Assembly: GCA_003818285.1 (NCBI GenBank)
Contig: RPRB01000011.1
Span: 1 to 57,184, forward strand
Direction of reading: 5' to 3'
Length of the DNA stretch: 57,184 bases
Origin: Myxococcaceae bacterium
GTDB taxonomy: Bacteria; Myxococcota; Myxococcia; Myxococcales; Myxococcaceae
The translations under genes and the position numbers were made by a program. Of the stretch, positions 23,530 to 31,126 are shown in pieces; the stretch's first letter is position 1; every line of letters starts with the position of its first letter. Below the pieces are notes generated by a model that did not search any database, was not told the DNA's origin, and was given only the letters and a program-made list of their open reading frames with translations.

Positions 23530-24857
23530 TGGGGTGCGGCCGCGTGCCGCGCCGGCGGCAGCGCGGAGGTGAGCACCGGCGCCGTCGGATCACCGCTGGC
23601 CATGGTGAGCGCGTAGAGGAACACCGGCGAGGCGAAGGCCGGCTTGCCGTTGATGGCGACGATCGGCGTGCCGGTGGGGTGGTACAGATCGGCGTAGCGG
23701 ATGTCGTCCTGGAGCTTGGCCGCGGCCTCGGGGCTGGCGATGCACGCCTCGAGCTGACCGCGGGAGACCGAGCCCGAGCTGGCGATCTGCAAGAGCGAGT
23801 CGCGGGTGAGCGTCTTCTGCGCGCCGAACACCTTGTCGCGCAGGCTCCAGAAATCCGGCGCCTGCTCCAGGCAGATGAGCGCGAGGGCGCCGGTGCAGCG
23901 CAACCCATCGCCCTTCTGGGGCACGTCGGAGTTGCAGGTCCCGTCCAGCGGATACTGCCGTGGCTCCACCGCGAGCCTTCCGGGCGGCACCGCGGCCTGC
24001 AGCTGCTCGAGCGCGTCGTTCAGGTGCCGGCAGTGCGGACAGAGGACGTCCGTCCACTCGACCAGGTGCACCGGTGCGCTCGCGGCGCCCTTGAGCACCC
24101 GCGCCCGCGGGAGCAGCTCGGGCTGGGTGGGGGCGGGGGTCCGGGCGAACTGGGCCAGCGCGTCCGCGAGGGCTTGCTTCTCGGCGTCGGGACGGCTGGC
24201 CAGGAACTGGGACACGTCGCGGCCCGTGCCGGTGCTCTTGCCGGCGCTCCTCGCGGGCAGCGCGTCGCGCGGGGGAGGCGCTGGAGCGAACAGGAGCAGG
24301 GCGCCCCAGCCGACGGCGACCACCGTGGCCGGAAGCCCCACCGCACGCGCCCACTCCCCGGACCCGGGCTGGAGCCCCCCGGGCAGGGCAGCGATCGAGA
24401 CCCCCGCGTACCCGAGGACCAGGGCATAGGTGCCGAGGCAGGTGAGGCAGAGCGCTCCGGCGCTGATCGACCCTGCCACGAAGGTGATGCAGGCCAGCGC
24501 GCCGACGATCGCCACCGTCCGGACGGGCAGCACCGCCGGCCGGGTCGGCCGACCGGTCCGTGCTCGCCACAGCAGGGCGCCGGCGCACACCGCCGCGGCC
24601 AGACCCCAGACGACGCCGAGCCCCGCCACCGGGAACCCGGTGAGCCCTCCGAGCCGCTGGGCGAAGGGGCTGGTCCAGACCGTCTCGCAGTTCACCGACG
24701 CGTTGAGGCTGCAGATCGCCGTTCCGCCCGCCTGGATGGCGCGCAGCTCGAACCACTGGAAGATCGACAGGCCGATCTCCGCCACCCCGAGGCCGAGCAG
24801 CGTCCACGGCACCCAGGGCCGGACGCTCTCCAGCGGCTGCTTCGACCGCTTCTTCAT
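23526..24857 (-). CDS. VKOR-DsbA fusion, membrane disulfide-forming protein
   Basis: A 443-residue fusion. The N-terminal VKOR domain (residues 15-195, about five TMs) has the loop pair Cys49/Cys57 and the quinone-site CLTC (137-140). A linker leads to a DsbA-like thioredoxin domain (245-430) with CPHC (273-276), preceded by VEWTDVL, and a TGTP cis-Pro loop near 395-398. In such fusions the VKOR part passes electrons from the thioredoxin domain to quinone, forming disulfides in exported proteins. The extra Cys (308, 321, 329, 372) sit where DsbA/ScsC relatives often have additional disulfides. ATG at 24857 has GGAGAGGAC ahead and overlaps the cupin stop (ATGA). DsbA/DsbB genes are not seen elsewhere in the window. 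Confidence 0.93.
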   Translation of the reverse strand: MKKRSKQPLESVRPWVPWTLLGLGVAEIGLSIFQWFELRAIQAGGTAICSLNASVNCETVWTSPFAQRLGGLTGFPVAGLGVVWGLAAAVCAGALLWRARTGRPTRPAVLPVRTVAIVGALACITFVAGSISAGALCLTCLGTYALVLGYAGVSIAALPGGLQPGSGEWARAVGLPATVVAVGWGALLLFAPAPPPRDALPARSAGKSTGTGRDVSQFLASRPDAEKQALADALAQFARTPAPTQPELLPRARVLKGAASAPVHLVEWTDVLCPHCRHLNDALEQLQAAVPPGRLAVEPRQYPLDGTCNSDVPQKGDGLRCTGALALICLEQAPDFWSLRDKVFGAQKTLTRDSLLQIASSGSVSRGQLEACIASPEAAAKLQDDIRYADLYHPTGTPIVAINGKPAFASPVFLYALTMASGDPTAPVLTSALPPARHAAAPQ

Positions 24858-25180
24858 GTCCTCTCCGGGGGCGGACTCATCAGCACCAGCACGCGCGCAT
24901 CGGCCGCCCCGGCATTCCGCAGGCCGTGCGAGCTGCCCGCGGGACACAACACCGCATCCCCCTCGCGAAGTTCCTGCCGCTCGCCATCCAGCTCGACCGT
25001 GGGCCGCCCCTCGAGCACGACGTACACCTTGTCCGACCCGGCGTGGGCATGAGGGGTCTGGGCCTGGCCGGGGCGGAGACAGTACACGTCCAGGAAGAAC
25101 CGCTCGGTGCTGAAGAGGTTGTGCTTCTGGAGCTTCGCCTCGGCGAACCCGCGCACGTCCGGGAGGTGCTGGACCTTCAC
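24854..25180 (-). CDS. Small cupin-domain protein
   Basis: A 108-residue single-cupin protein. Motif 1 is HAHAGSDKVYVVLEG; motif 2 is around LCPAGSSHGLRNAG. This gives His residues suited to bind one metal ion. It may be a dioxygenase-like or sugar-binding cupin; the substrate is unknown. GTG at 25180 is chosen over ATG at 25225 because the longer start would overlap the divergent YgfZ gene and the conserved part begins after it. Its stop overlaps the VKOR-DsbA start. The AT-rich TATATA at 25189-25194 lies 8 bases ahead of the GTG, which suggests a nearly leaderless transcript. Confidence 0.82.
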   Translation of the reverse strand: MKVQHLPDVRGFAEAKLQKHNLFSTERFFLDVYCLRPGQAQTPHAHAGSDKVYVVLEGRPTVELDGERQELREGDAVLCPAGSSHGLRNAGAADARVLVLMSPPPERT

Positions 25181-25186
25181 GGAGCC

Positions 25187-25194
25187 TTTATATA
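25187..25194. promoter_or_regulatory. Shared palindromic -10 element between divergent genes
   Basis: TTTATATA, containing self-complementary TATATA (25189-25194), lies between the cupin GTG (8 bases away, leftward) and the YgfZ ATG (10 bases away, rightward). It is AT-only in very GC-rich DNA. Both transcripts could use it as -10, each then with a very short or absent leader. No clear -35 is seen for either direction. Confidence 0.4.
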
Positions 25195-25204
25195 GCTGCC
25201 GTCC

Positions 25205-26251
25205 ATGGTTCCGCTCCTCCTCCATCCGCGACATGTGGCCCTGGGCGCCACCTTCGGCGAGCTGAAGGGCCGGGAGGTGGTCGACCGGATCCCGGGCCGG
25301 GACGAGGACCGGGTCCTGCGGGCCGGTGCCGCCCTGTTCGACGGCTCCGCGCGTGAGGTGGTCCGGGTCATCGGTCCCGACCGGGTGAGCTTCCTCCAGG
25401 GCATGCTCACCCAGGACGTGGAGGGCCTGCCGGCGGGGTCGGTCGCCGACGCGGCGCTGCTCACCGCCAAGGGGGCGATGGTCGCGGATGCGCGGGTGGT
25501 GAAGCGCTCGGACGATCTCCTGCTGCTGACCGAGCCGGGGTTTGGTCCCGTCGTGCGGGGGGCCCTGGAGCGGTACCTCATCAGCGAGGACGCCGAGCTC
25601 TCCGATGCCACCGCCCTGTTCGGCCAGCTCTCGGTGCTGGGTCCGGAGGCCGAGGCGCTCGCGTCGCGGGTGCTCGGGCTCGGTCCGCCGGCCGGTGCGG
25701 CGCTGCGTCCGTTCGACGCCGGGGGTGGGATGACGGCGTGGGCCCTGCCCCAGGGGCAGCTGCTCCCCGGGATCGATCTTCTGCTGCCGGCGGAGGCGCT
25801 CGGTTCGACATTCGACCGTCTGCTGGACGCCGGCGCCACGCCGGTGGGGTTCGCCGCGCTGGAGGTGCTCCGGGTGGAGCGAGGGACTCCCCGCTTCGGG
25901 GTGGACATGGACGAGAAGACCATCCCCCTCGAGGCGAACCTCCAGCGCGCCATCCACTACCAGAAGGGCTGCTACATCGGGCAGGAGGTCATCGCCCGGG
26001 CCACCTTCCGGGGCCACATGAACCGGCATCTGGTGGGGCTTCGCTTCGCGGGTGCGCTGCCCTCGCCGCGGACCGAGCTCCTGGTCGGCGAGCGGCGCGT
26101 GGGTTGGGTGACGTCGGCGGTCGAGAGCCCACGGCTCGGTGCCATCGGGCTCGGCTACGCCCACCGCGACGTCGAGCAGCCGGGGACCGAGCTGACGCTG
26201 GCCGGAGGAGCCGGAACGGCCACCGTCCAGCCCCTCCCCTTCCCTGGCTGA
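25205..26251 (+). CDS. ygfZ: Folate-binding YgfZ-type protein (GcvT-like)
   Basis: A 348-residue protein of the GcvT/YgfZ fold. The defining loop KGCYIGQE spans 254-261, followed by VIARATFRGHMNRHLVGLRF. An N-terminal folate-binding part includes VGATFGELKG-like and LLTAKGAMVADARVV segments. YgfZ/IBA57 proteins bind tetrahydrofolate and help build or repair Fe-S clusters in enzymes such as MiaB and radical SAM proteins; the Cys of the signature is needed. The start ATG at 25205 matches the usual family start and sits just behind the TATATA element. It stands alone, with a hairpin right after its stop. Confidence 0.93.
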   Translation: MVPLLLHPRHVALGATFGELKGREVVDRIPGRDEDRVLRAGAALFDGSAREVVRVIGPDRVSFLQGMLTQDVEGLPAGSVADAALLTAKGAMVADARVVKRSDDLLLLTEPGFGPVVRGALERYLISEDAELSDATALFGQLSVLGPEAEALASRVLGLGPPAGAALRPFDAGGGMTAWALPQGQLLPGIDLLLPAEALGSTFDRLLDAGATPVGFAALEVLRVERGTPRFGVDMDEKTIPLEANLQRAIHYQKGCYIGQEVIARATFRGHMNRHLVGLRFAGALPSPRTELLVGERRVGWVTSAVESPRLGAIGLGYAHRDVEQPGTELTLAGGAGTATVQPLPFPG

Positions 26252-26252
26252 C

Positions 26253-26274
26253 GACGGCACGGCCGCTGCCCGTC
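26253..26274 (+). terminator. Terminator-like hairpin after ygfZ
   Basis: GACGGCA (26253-26259) pairs with TGCCCGTC (26267-26274) with one bulged C around a GC-rich loop, directly after the ygfZ stop. The sequence then reads TCCCGCC with no T-run. A second, weaker repeat (GGACA/TGTCC) lies about 35 bases later in the 174-base gap. Confidence 0.4.
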
Positions 26275-26425
26275 TCCCGCCGCCGGCTGCAGCGGGGCAT
26301 GTAGGACATCCACTTCTGGTGTCCCAGTCCTTGTGAGCCCCCGGGGGGGATCTGCTAAGCGTTCCTGCGGCGCGAGAGCAGGGCCGGCGCGCTCGGGCGG
26401 AACCCCCTCCCGAAGCTTGCGCGCG

Positions 26426-27058
26426 ATGTCCACCCTGGTTGCCATCACCAGCCTCGTCCTGGCCGCTGCCCCGGGTGACGTCCCCCGTGCGGGCACGGAG
26501 GCGCTCGAGCATCCCCTGCTCGCGGTGGGGACGGCGCCGACCGGAGATACGACCGTCCAGGCCGTCGCCGAGCCCAGGGCCGCGCCCACCTCGCGCACGG
26601 TCCGGGTCGTCTCCGAGGTGCTGGTCGCCGGCGCCGCGGGCACGCTGACCGGCGCGCTCGGAGGGTACCTCGGCTGCATCGGGTCGCTCTCGGCGCAGGA
26701 CAGCTGCTCCGAGGGCACCGTGGCCGCAGGACTCCTCTCCGGCTTCGGGCTCGCGGTGGCGACGATGGTGCCACTGACCGGGGCGTACTTCGACGCCCAC
26801 GGCTCTCCCTGGGTGAGCTGGTTCGGCGAGGCGCTGGGGGCGGGCGCCGCCTTCGGGATCGGCCAGGGCAGCACCAGCCGGCTGATGTGGGTGGCACCGC
26901 CACTGATGCTCGCCGGGGCGGTGCTGGGGTACGAGCTGTCGACGAAGCCCGGGCCCTCGCCAGCGCCGCGCCCGAAAGCGAACGGCGAACGGATCTCGGT
27001 CGTTCCCACCTTCGGTCCGGACGGCCGCGGCGGCCTGGTCGTCGCCGGACGGTTCTGA
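26426..27058 (+). CDS. Exported/membrane Gly-Ala-rich protein of unknown function
   Basis: A 210-residue protein. A short N-terminal hydrophobic stretch (LVAITSLVLAAAPGDV) looks like a signal peptide. Three to four hydrophobic Gly/Ala-rich segments follow: AGAAGTLTGALGGYLG (about 70-95), SGFGLAVATMVPLTGAYF (105-125) and APPLMLAGAVLGYEL (155-175). The C-terminus is a Pro-rich linker and a strand ending VVAGRF. The pattern resembles small membrane or barrel-associated proteins common in Myxococcota; no family recognised. A Cys pair lies at about 87 and 96. ATG at 26426 follows GCTTGCGCGCG with no good ribosome site; the longer start at 26333 lacks protein character. Confidence 0.65.
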   Translation: MSTLVAITSLVLAAAPGDVPRAGTEALEHPLLAVGTAPTGDTTVQAVAEPRAAPTSRTVRVVSEVLVAGAAGTLTGALGGYLGCIGSLSAQDSCSEGTVAAGLLSGFGLAVATMVPLTGAYFDAHGSPWVSWFGEALGAGAAFGIGQGSTSRLMWVAPPLMLAGAVLGYELSTKPGPSPAPRPKANGERISVVPTFGPDGRGGLVVAGRF

Positions 27059-27148
27059 CCGCGGCCGCCGGGCCCGCCGAGCGCCGGAGCGGAGCGACCG
27101 CGCCGCTCCAGGCCGCGTTCCAGGGACCCGGGGGCGCGGGGCCGCGGT

Positions 27149-28330
27149 TCAGCCCTTCACGCAGAGGAGCTGCTTCAGCTCGGCGACGATCTCCACCAGG
27201 TCCTTCTGGTACTCCATCACCTGCTCGATGGGCTTGTACGCGCCAGGAATCTCGTCGAGCACACCGCCGTCCTTCCGGCACTCCACGCCGGCGGTCTGCT
27301 CCGCCAGGTCCTTCACGCTGAACTGCCGCTTGGCCTCACCGCGGGACATCTTCCGGCCTGCGCCGTGGGAGGCGGAGTGCAGCGACTCGGGATTCCCGAG
27401 TCCGCGGACGACGTAGCTCCGGGTGCCCATCGAGCCGGGGATGACCCCCAGCTGACCGGCGCGCGCGGAGATGGCGCCCTTTCGGGTGACCAGCAGCTCC
27501 TCGCCGTGGTGCGTCTCCTCCGCGACGTAGTTGTGGTGGCAGAGCACCGGCTCGTCGAACCGGACCTGGGGAAAGTGCCGCCGCATCACCTGCATGTACA
27601 GGTCGAACATGAGCCGGCGGTTGATCATCGCGTAGCGCTGCGCCCAGTCGAGGTCGCGCCGGTAGGCGGCCATCTCCTCGGTCCCGGCGAGGAATACCGC
27701 GAGGTCCGGGTCCACCAGGGCACGGTTGTGCTTCAGCTTCTTCGCCCGCGTCATGTGCACCTCGGCGAGCGACTTGCCGATGTTCCGCGAGCCGGAGTGG
27801 AGCATCAGCCAGACACGCTGCTCGGAATCGACGCACAGCTCGATGAAGTGGTTTCCGCCGCCCAGCGTGCCCAGCTGCTTCGCCGCGCGACTTCCGAGGT
27901 CCTTCACCGCCGGATCGAGGTCGTCGAAGCCGGCGAGCAGCTCCCTCACCTCCGCGCCGAGGCGCGGGGCCCGCGGCTTCACCAGCGCGTCGTGAGAATC
28001 GAAGCCCACCGGGATCGCGTCCTCGAGGTCCGAGCGGAGGCCGCGGAGGCTCTCGGGGAGGTCCGCCGCGGCCAGGCTGGTGCGCACCGCGCCCATCCCG
28101 CAGCCGATGTCCACCCCCACCGCCGCCGGCGAGACCGCGCCGCGCATGCCGATGACCGAGCCCACGGTGGTCCCCTTCCCGAAATGCACGTCGGGCATGA
28201 CCGCGACGTGGGCGACCCAGGGAAGGCTGGCGATGTTGCGGAGCTGGGTCAGCGCCTGCGACTCGACCTGGTCCACCGGAGTCCAGAGCCGGACGTCGAC
28301 CGTCCCTCCGCGGAGTCGGGCGAGGCTCAT
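27149..28330 (-). CDS. rtcB: RNA-splicing ligase RtcB
   Basis: A 393-residue RtcB, the Mn- and GTP-dependent RNA ligase joining 2',3'-cyclic phosphate or 3'-phosphate ends to 5'-OH. Visible active-site parts: VMPDVHFGKG, GVDIGCGMG (metal Cys), GGGNHFIEL, HSGSRNIG, CHHNYV, and His322 in SASHGAGRKMSR, the residue that receives GMP. It lacks an intein. The start at 28330 has GAGGAGGGCGGC ahead and lies 10 bases after the OsmC stop, so the two form an operon. RtcB in bacteria serves RNA repair after stress; no RtcA or RtcR gene is nearby. Length (393) is that of the shorter bacterial type. Confidence 0.97.
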   Translation of the reverse strand: MSLARLRGGTVDVRLWTPVDQVESQALTQLRNIASLPWVAHVAVMPDVHFGKGTTVGSVIGMRGAVSPAAVGVDIGCGMGAVRTSLAAADLPESLRGLRSDLEDAIPVGFDSHDALVKPRAPRLGAEVRELLAGFDDLDPAVKDLGSRAAKQLGTLGGGNHFIELCVDSEQRVWLMLHSGSRNIGKSLAEVHMTRAKKLKHNRALVDPDLAVFLAGTEEMAAYRRDLDWAQRYAMINRRLMFDLYMQVMRRHFPQVRFDEPVLCHHNYVAEETHHGEELLVTRKGAISARAGQLGVIPGSMGTRSYVVRGLGNPESLHSASHGAGRKMSRGEAKRQFSVKDLAEQTAGVECRKDGGVLDEIPGAYKPIEQVMEYQKDLVEIVAELKQLLCVKG

Positions 28331-28340
28331 GCCGCCCTCC

Positions 28341-28790
28341 TCAACCGCCGGAACCGGGGGGTGCCGGTCGCTCGTCGCTCCCGTGGACCCGGGCTTCCGA
28401 GAGTCGCACGGCCGTTCCGCGGCGGAGAGAGTTCGGGATCTCGGCGATGGTGTCCACGCGGGCCACGAGCTCGCGCAGTGCGGACGCCGGAGCGTCTCCC
28501 CACACCTCGACCGAGTAGCCGATGCCGCCGGAGACCGGGGGGTCGCCGGTGAACTCGCCCCGGGCGGTGAGCGCCACCCGGGTGAGCCGGAGCCCGAGGG
28601 CGCGGGCCTCGCGGAACAGATCGTTCGAGACACAGCCGGCGACCGCGAGGTGGAGCAGCTCGCCGCCGTTGAAGCCGAGATCCTGACCACCCGCGTCCGC
28701 CGGACGGTCGATGACCACGGTGTGGCCACGCGCCCAGCCGAGCGCGGTGGCGGTCCCCGCGAGACTGTCTGTCCGGACCTCGAAGTTCAT
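28341..28790 (-). CDS. OsmC-family protein
   Basis: A 149-residue OsmC/YhfA-like protein with the family pattern GFNGGELLHLAVAGCVSNDLF around the central helix Cys and LTRVALTARGEF on the following strand. Ohr/OsmC peroxidases need two Cys; here only one is visible in the expected place, and no second Cys lies in the equivalent helix, so peroxidase activity is doubtful. ATG at 28790 (GGGGAGAG upstream) is chosen over an upstream start with a Pro/Arg-rich lead. It precedes rtcB by 10 bases in a likely stress operon. Confidence 0.85.
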   Translation of the reverse strand: MNFEVRTDSLAGTATALGWARGHTVVIDRPADAGGQDLGFNGGELLHLAVAGCVSNDLFREARALGLRLTRVALTARGEFTGDPPVSGGIGYSVEVWGDAPASALRELVARVDTIAEIPNSLRRGTAVRLSEARVHGSDERPAPPGSGG

Positions 28791-28846
28791 GGGCCGCTCT
28801 CCCCCTGGTCGTGCGGGGGGCAGCATGGCAGCAACCGGCGGCGGCT

Positions 28847-28852
28847 GATAAT
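28847..28852 (+). promoter_or_regulatory. Possible -10 box of the heme A synthase gene
   Basis: GATAAT sits 12 bases before the ctaA-like ATG, an AT-rich hexamer in GC-rich DNA, and could be a -10 of a near-leaderless transcript. It lies within TGATAATGA, whose complement (TCATTATCA) also resembles a -10 for the divergent OsmC gene. No -35 match is seen. Confidence 0.3.
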
Positions 28853-28864
28853 GACCCCCCTGTC

Positions 28865-29827
28865 ATGGTGAACGTGCGCTTCGCGCGGGCGACCTGGGGA
28901 CTCGTCGCCTTCCTCCTCGCCGTCGTGCTGTGGGGAGCGTTCGTGCGGGCGACGGGCTCGGGGGCGGGCTGCGGCGCACACTGGCCGGTCTGCAACGGAG
29001 AGGTGCTGCCCCGGGCGCCGGCGCTCGAGACCATGATCGAGTTCAGCCATCGCGTCTCGAGCGGCCTGGTCACCCTCGCGGTCGTGGGCTGGGCGGTGTG
29101 GGCCTTCGTGGCCTTCCCCCGCCGGCACCGGGTGCGGCGCGGCGCGGCGCTGGGCGTGCTCGCGATCCTGGTCGAGGGGGGGATCGGCGCGGCGCTGGTC
29201 CTGCTCCGGCTCACCGGGGAGAACGACTCCCTGGCCCGGGCTGCGGTCATGGGAATGCACCTGGTGAACACCTTCTTCCTGCTCGCGGTGGTGGCGCTGA
29301 CCGGCGCGTGGGCAACAGGCGCCAGCCGTCTCCGGCTGCGGGATCAGGGAGCCGTGGGGGTGCTGATTCCGGCGGCGCTGCTGGGCCTGGTGGTCCTCGG
29401 GGTGAGCGGAGGCGTCGCGGCGCTGGGGGACACGCTGTTCCCGGCGAGGTCGCTGGCCGAGGGCTTCCGCCAGGACATCTCGGGCGGGGCGCACGTGCTG
29501 CTCCGGCTCCGCGTCCTCCATCCGCTGCTCGCGGTCGCGGTGGGCACCCTGCTCCTGGTCACCGCGGCGGCGACGAGCCTGCTCCGTCCGGGCCGCCAGG
29601 TCCGGCGGGCAGCCATGGCCCTCGCCTTCCTGGTGGTGCTCCAGCTCACCGCCGGGCTGGTGAATCTCGCCTTGCTGGCCCCGGTGTGGATGCAGCTCCT
29701 CCATCTGCTGCTCGCCGACGCCGTCTGGCTGGCCGCGGTCCTGCTCGGCGCCTCTGCCCTCGCCGAGGACGCTCCCCGGCTGGCGGTCCCGGGCCTCGCG
29801 GCGCCAGGGTCGGCGTCCGCACGCTGA
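28865..29827 (+). CDS. ctaA: Heme A synthase (CtaA/Cox15)
   Basis: A 320-residue polytopic protein with eight hydrophobic segments that converts heme O to heme A for aa3-type cytochrome oxidase. Four conserved haem-ligand His lie in EFSHRVSSG, MGMHLVNTF, RVLHPLLAV and QLLHLLLAD. An extracytoplasmic Cys pair (Cys36, Cys43 in GCGAHWPVCNG) matches the disulfide of bacterial CtaA. ATG at 28865 is chosen over an earlier in-frame start (28811) because the first TM begins just after it. CtaB is not in the window. It is divergent from the OsmC-rtcB pair. Confidence 0.93.
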   Translation: MVNVRFARATWGLVAFLLAVVLWGAFVRATGSGAGCGAHWPVCNGEVLPRAPALETMIEFSHRVSSGLVTLAVVGWAVWAFVAFPRRHRVRRGAALGVLAILVEGGIGAALVLLRLTGENDSLARAAVMGMHLVNTFFLLAVVALTGAWATGASRLRLRDQGAVGVLIPAALLGLVVLGVSGGVAALGDTLFPARSLAEGFRQDISGGAHVLLRLRVLHPLLAVAVGTLLLVTAAATSLLRPGRQVRRAAMALAFLVVLQLTAGLVNLALLAPVWMQLLHLLLADAVWLAAVLLGASALAEDAPRLAVPGLAAPGSASAR

Positions 29828-29881
29828 GCGGTCGGCCCCTTGGCGCTCGGGAGCGGCCCGGGGGAGACTGCATCCCACTCC

Positions 29882-30919
29882 ATGCGAATCGCCGTGCTGA
29901 CCGGTGGAGGGGACTGCCCCGGTCTCAATGCCGTCATCCGCGCCGTCGTCCGACGGGCCCAGAACCATCGCTTCGAGGTCGTCGGTCTCCGTGACGGGTG
30001 GAAGGGTCTCCTCGAGGATCGGATGTTCCCGCTCACCCGGGAGAACACCGCGGGCATCCTTCACCGCGGCGGCACCATCCTCGGAACCAGCCGGGTGAAT
30101 CCCCTCACCGTCGAGGGAGGGGCGGAGAAGGTCCTCTCGAACGCGAAGAAGCATGGCATCGACGCCGTGGTGGCGATCGGTGGGGAGGGAACGCTGTCCG
30201 CCGCGGCCCGGCTGCACGAGCACGGGCTCCCGGTGGTCGGCATTCCCAAGACCATCGACAACGACCTGAACGGGACGGACTACACCTTCGGCTTCGACAC
30301 TGCGGTCTCCATCGCCACCGAGGCGATCGATCGCCTGCACAGCACCGCCGAGTCCCACAAGCGGGTCATCGTGGTGGAGGTGATGGGACGGCACGTCGGG
30401 TGGATCGCCACGCATTCCGGGATCGCCGGCGGCGCGGACGCGATCCTGGTTCCCGAGGAGCCGGCTGACCTGGGCGTGGTGGCGGAGCACCTGAAGCGGC
30501 GCTACGCCGGCGGGACCAGCTTCAGCATCGTGGTGGTGGCGGAGGGGACGAAGATCCGCGCCAGTCCGGACGAGCCCGAGCACGTCATCACCTCGGGCGC
30601 GCTGGACGAGGCGGGACGGGTGCGGCTCGGGGGGGTGGGCCAGTACGTCGCCCAGGAGCTCGAGCGCCGCACCGGGTTCGAGACCCGGGTCTCCGTGCTC
30701 GGCCACATCCAGCGTGGCGGTACCCCGACCGCACACGACCGGGTGCTCGCCTCCCGGTTCGGCGTCTATGCCTGCGACATGGTCGCCCGGGGCGAGTTCG
30801 GGAGGATGGCGGGGCTCCGCGGCAACGAGGTCACCAGCGTGGCCCTCGCCGATGCCACGCGCACGCTGAAGCGGGTGCCCGCCGAGTACTTCGACGTGGC
30901 GAAAGTCTTCTTCGGCTGA
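29882..30919 (+). CDS. pfkA: 6-phosphofructokinase, group III type
   Basis: A 345-residue phosphofructokinase. Motifs: LTGGGDCPGLNAVI (6-19), IGGEG (E102), PKTIDNDLNGTDYTFGFDTA (from 122; K123 T I D N D128), VMGRHVGW and LGHIQRGG. Gly at the position equivalent to E. coli 104 argues for ATP, while Lys123 before TIDND is a mark of PPi-dependent relatives; the G/K combination defines the ATP-using group III enzymes of Actinobacteria and some other bacteria. GGEG instead of GGDG is part of the same pattern. The start is ATG at 29882. In Myxococcus xanthus a PFK is regulated by the kinase Pkn4; here no kinase gene is adjacent. Confidence 0.94.
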   Translation: MRIAVLTGGGDCPGLNAVIRAVVRRAQNHRFEVVGLRDGWKGLLEDRMFPLTRENTAGILHRGGTILGTSRVNPLTVEGGAEKVLSNAKKHGIDAVVAIGGEGTLSAAARLHEHGLPVVGIPKTIDNDLNGTDYTFGFDTAVSIATEAIDRLHSTAESHKRVIVVEVMGRHVGWIATHSGIAGGADAILVPEEPADLGVVAEHLKRRYAGGTSFSIVVVAEGTKIRASPDEPEHVITSGALDEAGRVRLGGVGQYVAQELERRTGFETRVSVLGHIQRGGTPTAHDRVLASRFGVYACDMVARGEFGRMAGLRGNEVTSVALADATRTLKRVPAEYFDVAKVFFG

Positions 30920-30929
30920 CCCGTTGATC

Positions 30930-30960
30930 GTCGTAAGCGACTGAAACGACACGTCTTTTT
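30930..30960 (+). terminator. Possible weak intrinsic terminator after pfkA
   Basis: GTCGT (30930-30934) and ACGAC (30946-30950) pair across an 11-base loop; five T follow at 30956-30960, five bases past the stem. This is the only hairpin in the window followed by a T-run, though the stem is short. Confidence 0.35.
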
Positions 30961-30962
30961 GT

Positions 30963-31030
30963 GGTGCCAGACACCTCGTTACGGCCTCGTTACGAGGGCG
31001 TGACCGGAGGTGCCAGACGCCTCGTGACGG
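30963..31030. repeat. Direct and inverted repeat island between pfkA and ada
   Basis: Two 22-base direct repeats, GGTGCCAGACACCTCGTTACGG (30963-30984) and its copy at 31009-31030, differ at two positions and are 46 bases apart. The 10-mer CCTCGTTACG occurs at 30974-30983 and 30985-30994, with a variant at 31020-31029. CCTCGT-T-ACGAGG (30985-30997) is a perfect palindrome, and GGTG...CACC within the first copy is a short hairpin. The arrangement looks like a REP-type element or tandem regulator sites. It lies in the 207-base gap ahead of ada; no transposase is nearby. Confidence 0.7.
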
Positions 31031-31126
31031 GCATTTCAGTCCCCGGACATCGAGCGCAGGAGCCGGCACGCGGGGTGGCCGGGGGCGGGGCTACTCCTTG
31101 ACCCGTTTCGACGTGCGAGGACTCGA

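Noticed and set aside
30963-31030. CRISPR-like array
   Set aside because: Only two long copies, short uneven spacing, and no cas gene in the window.
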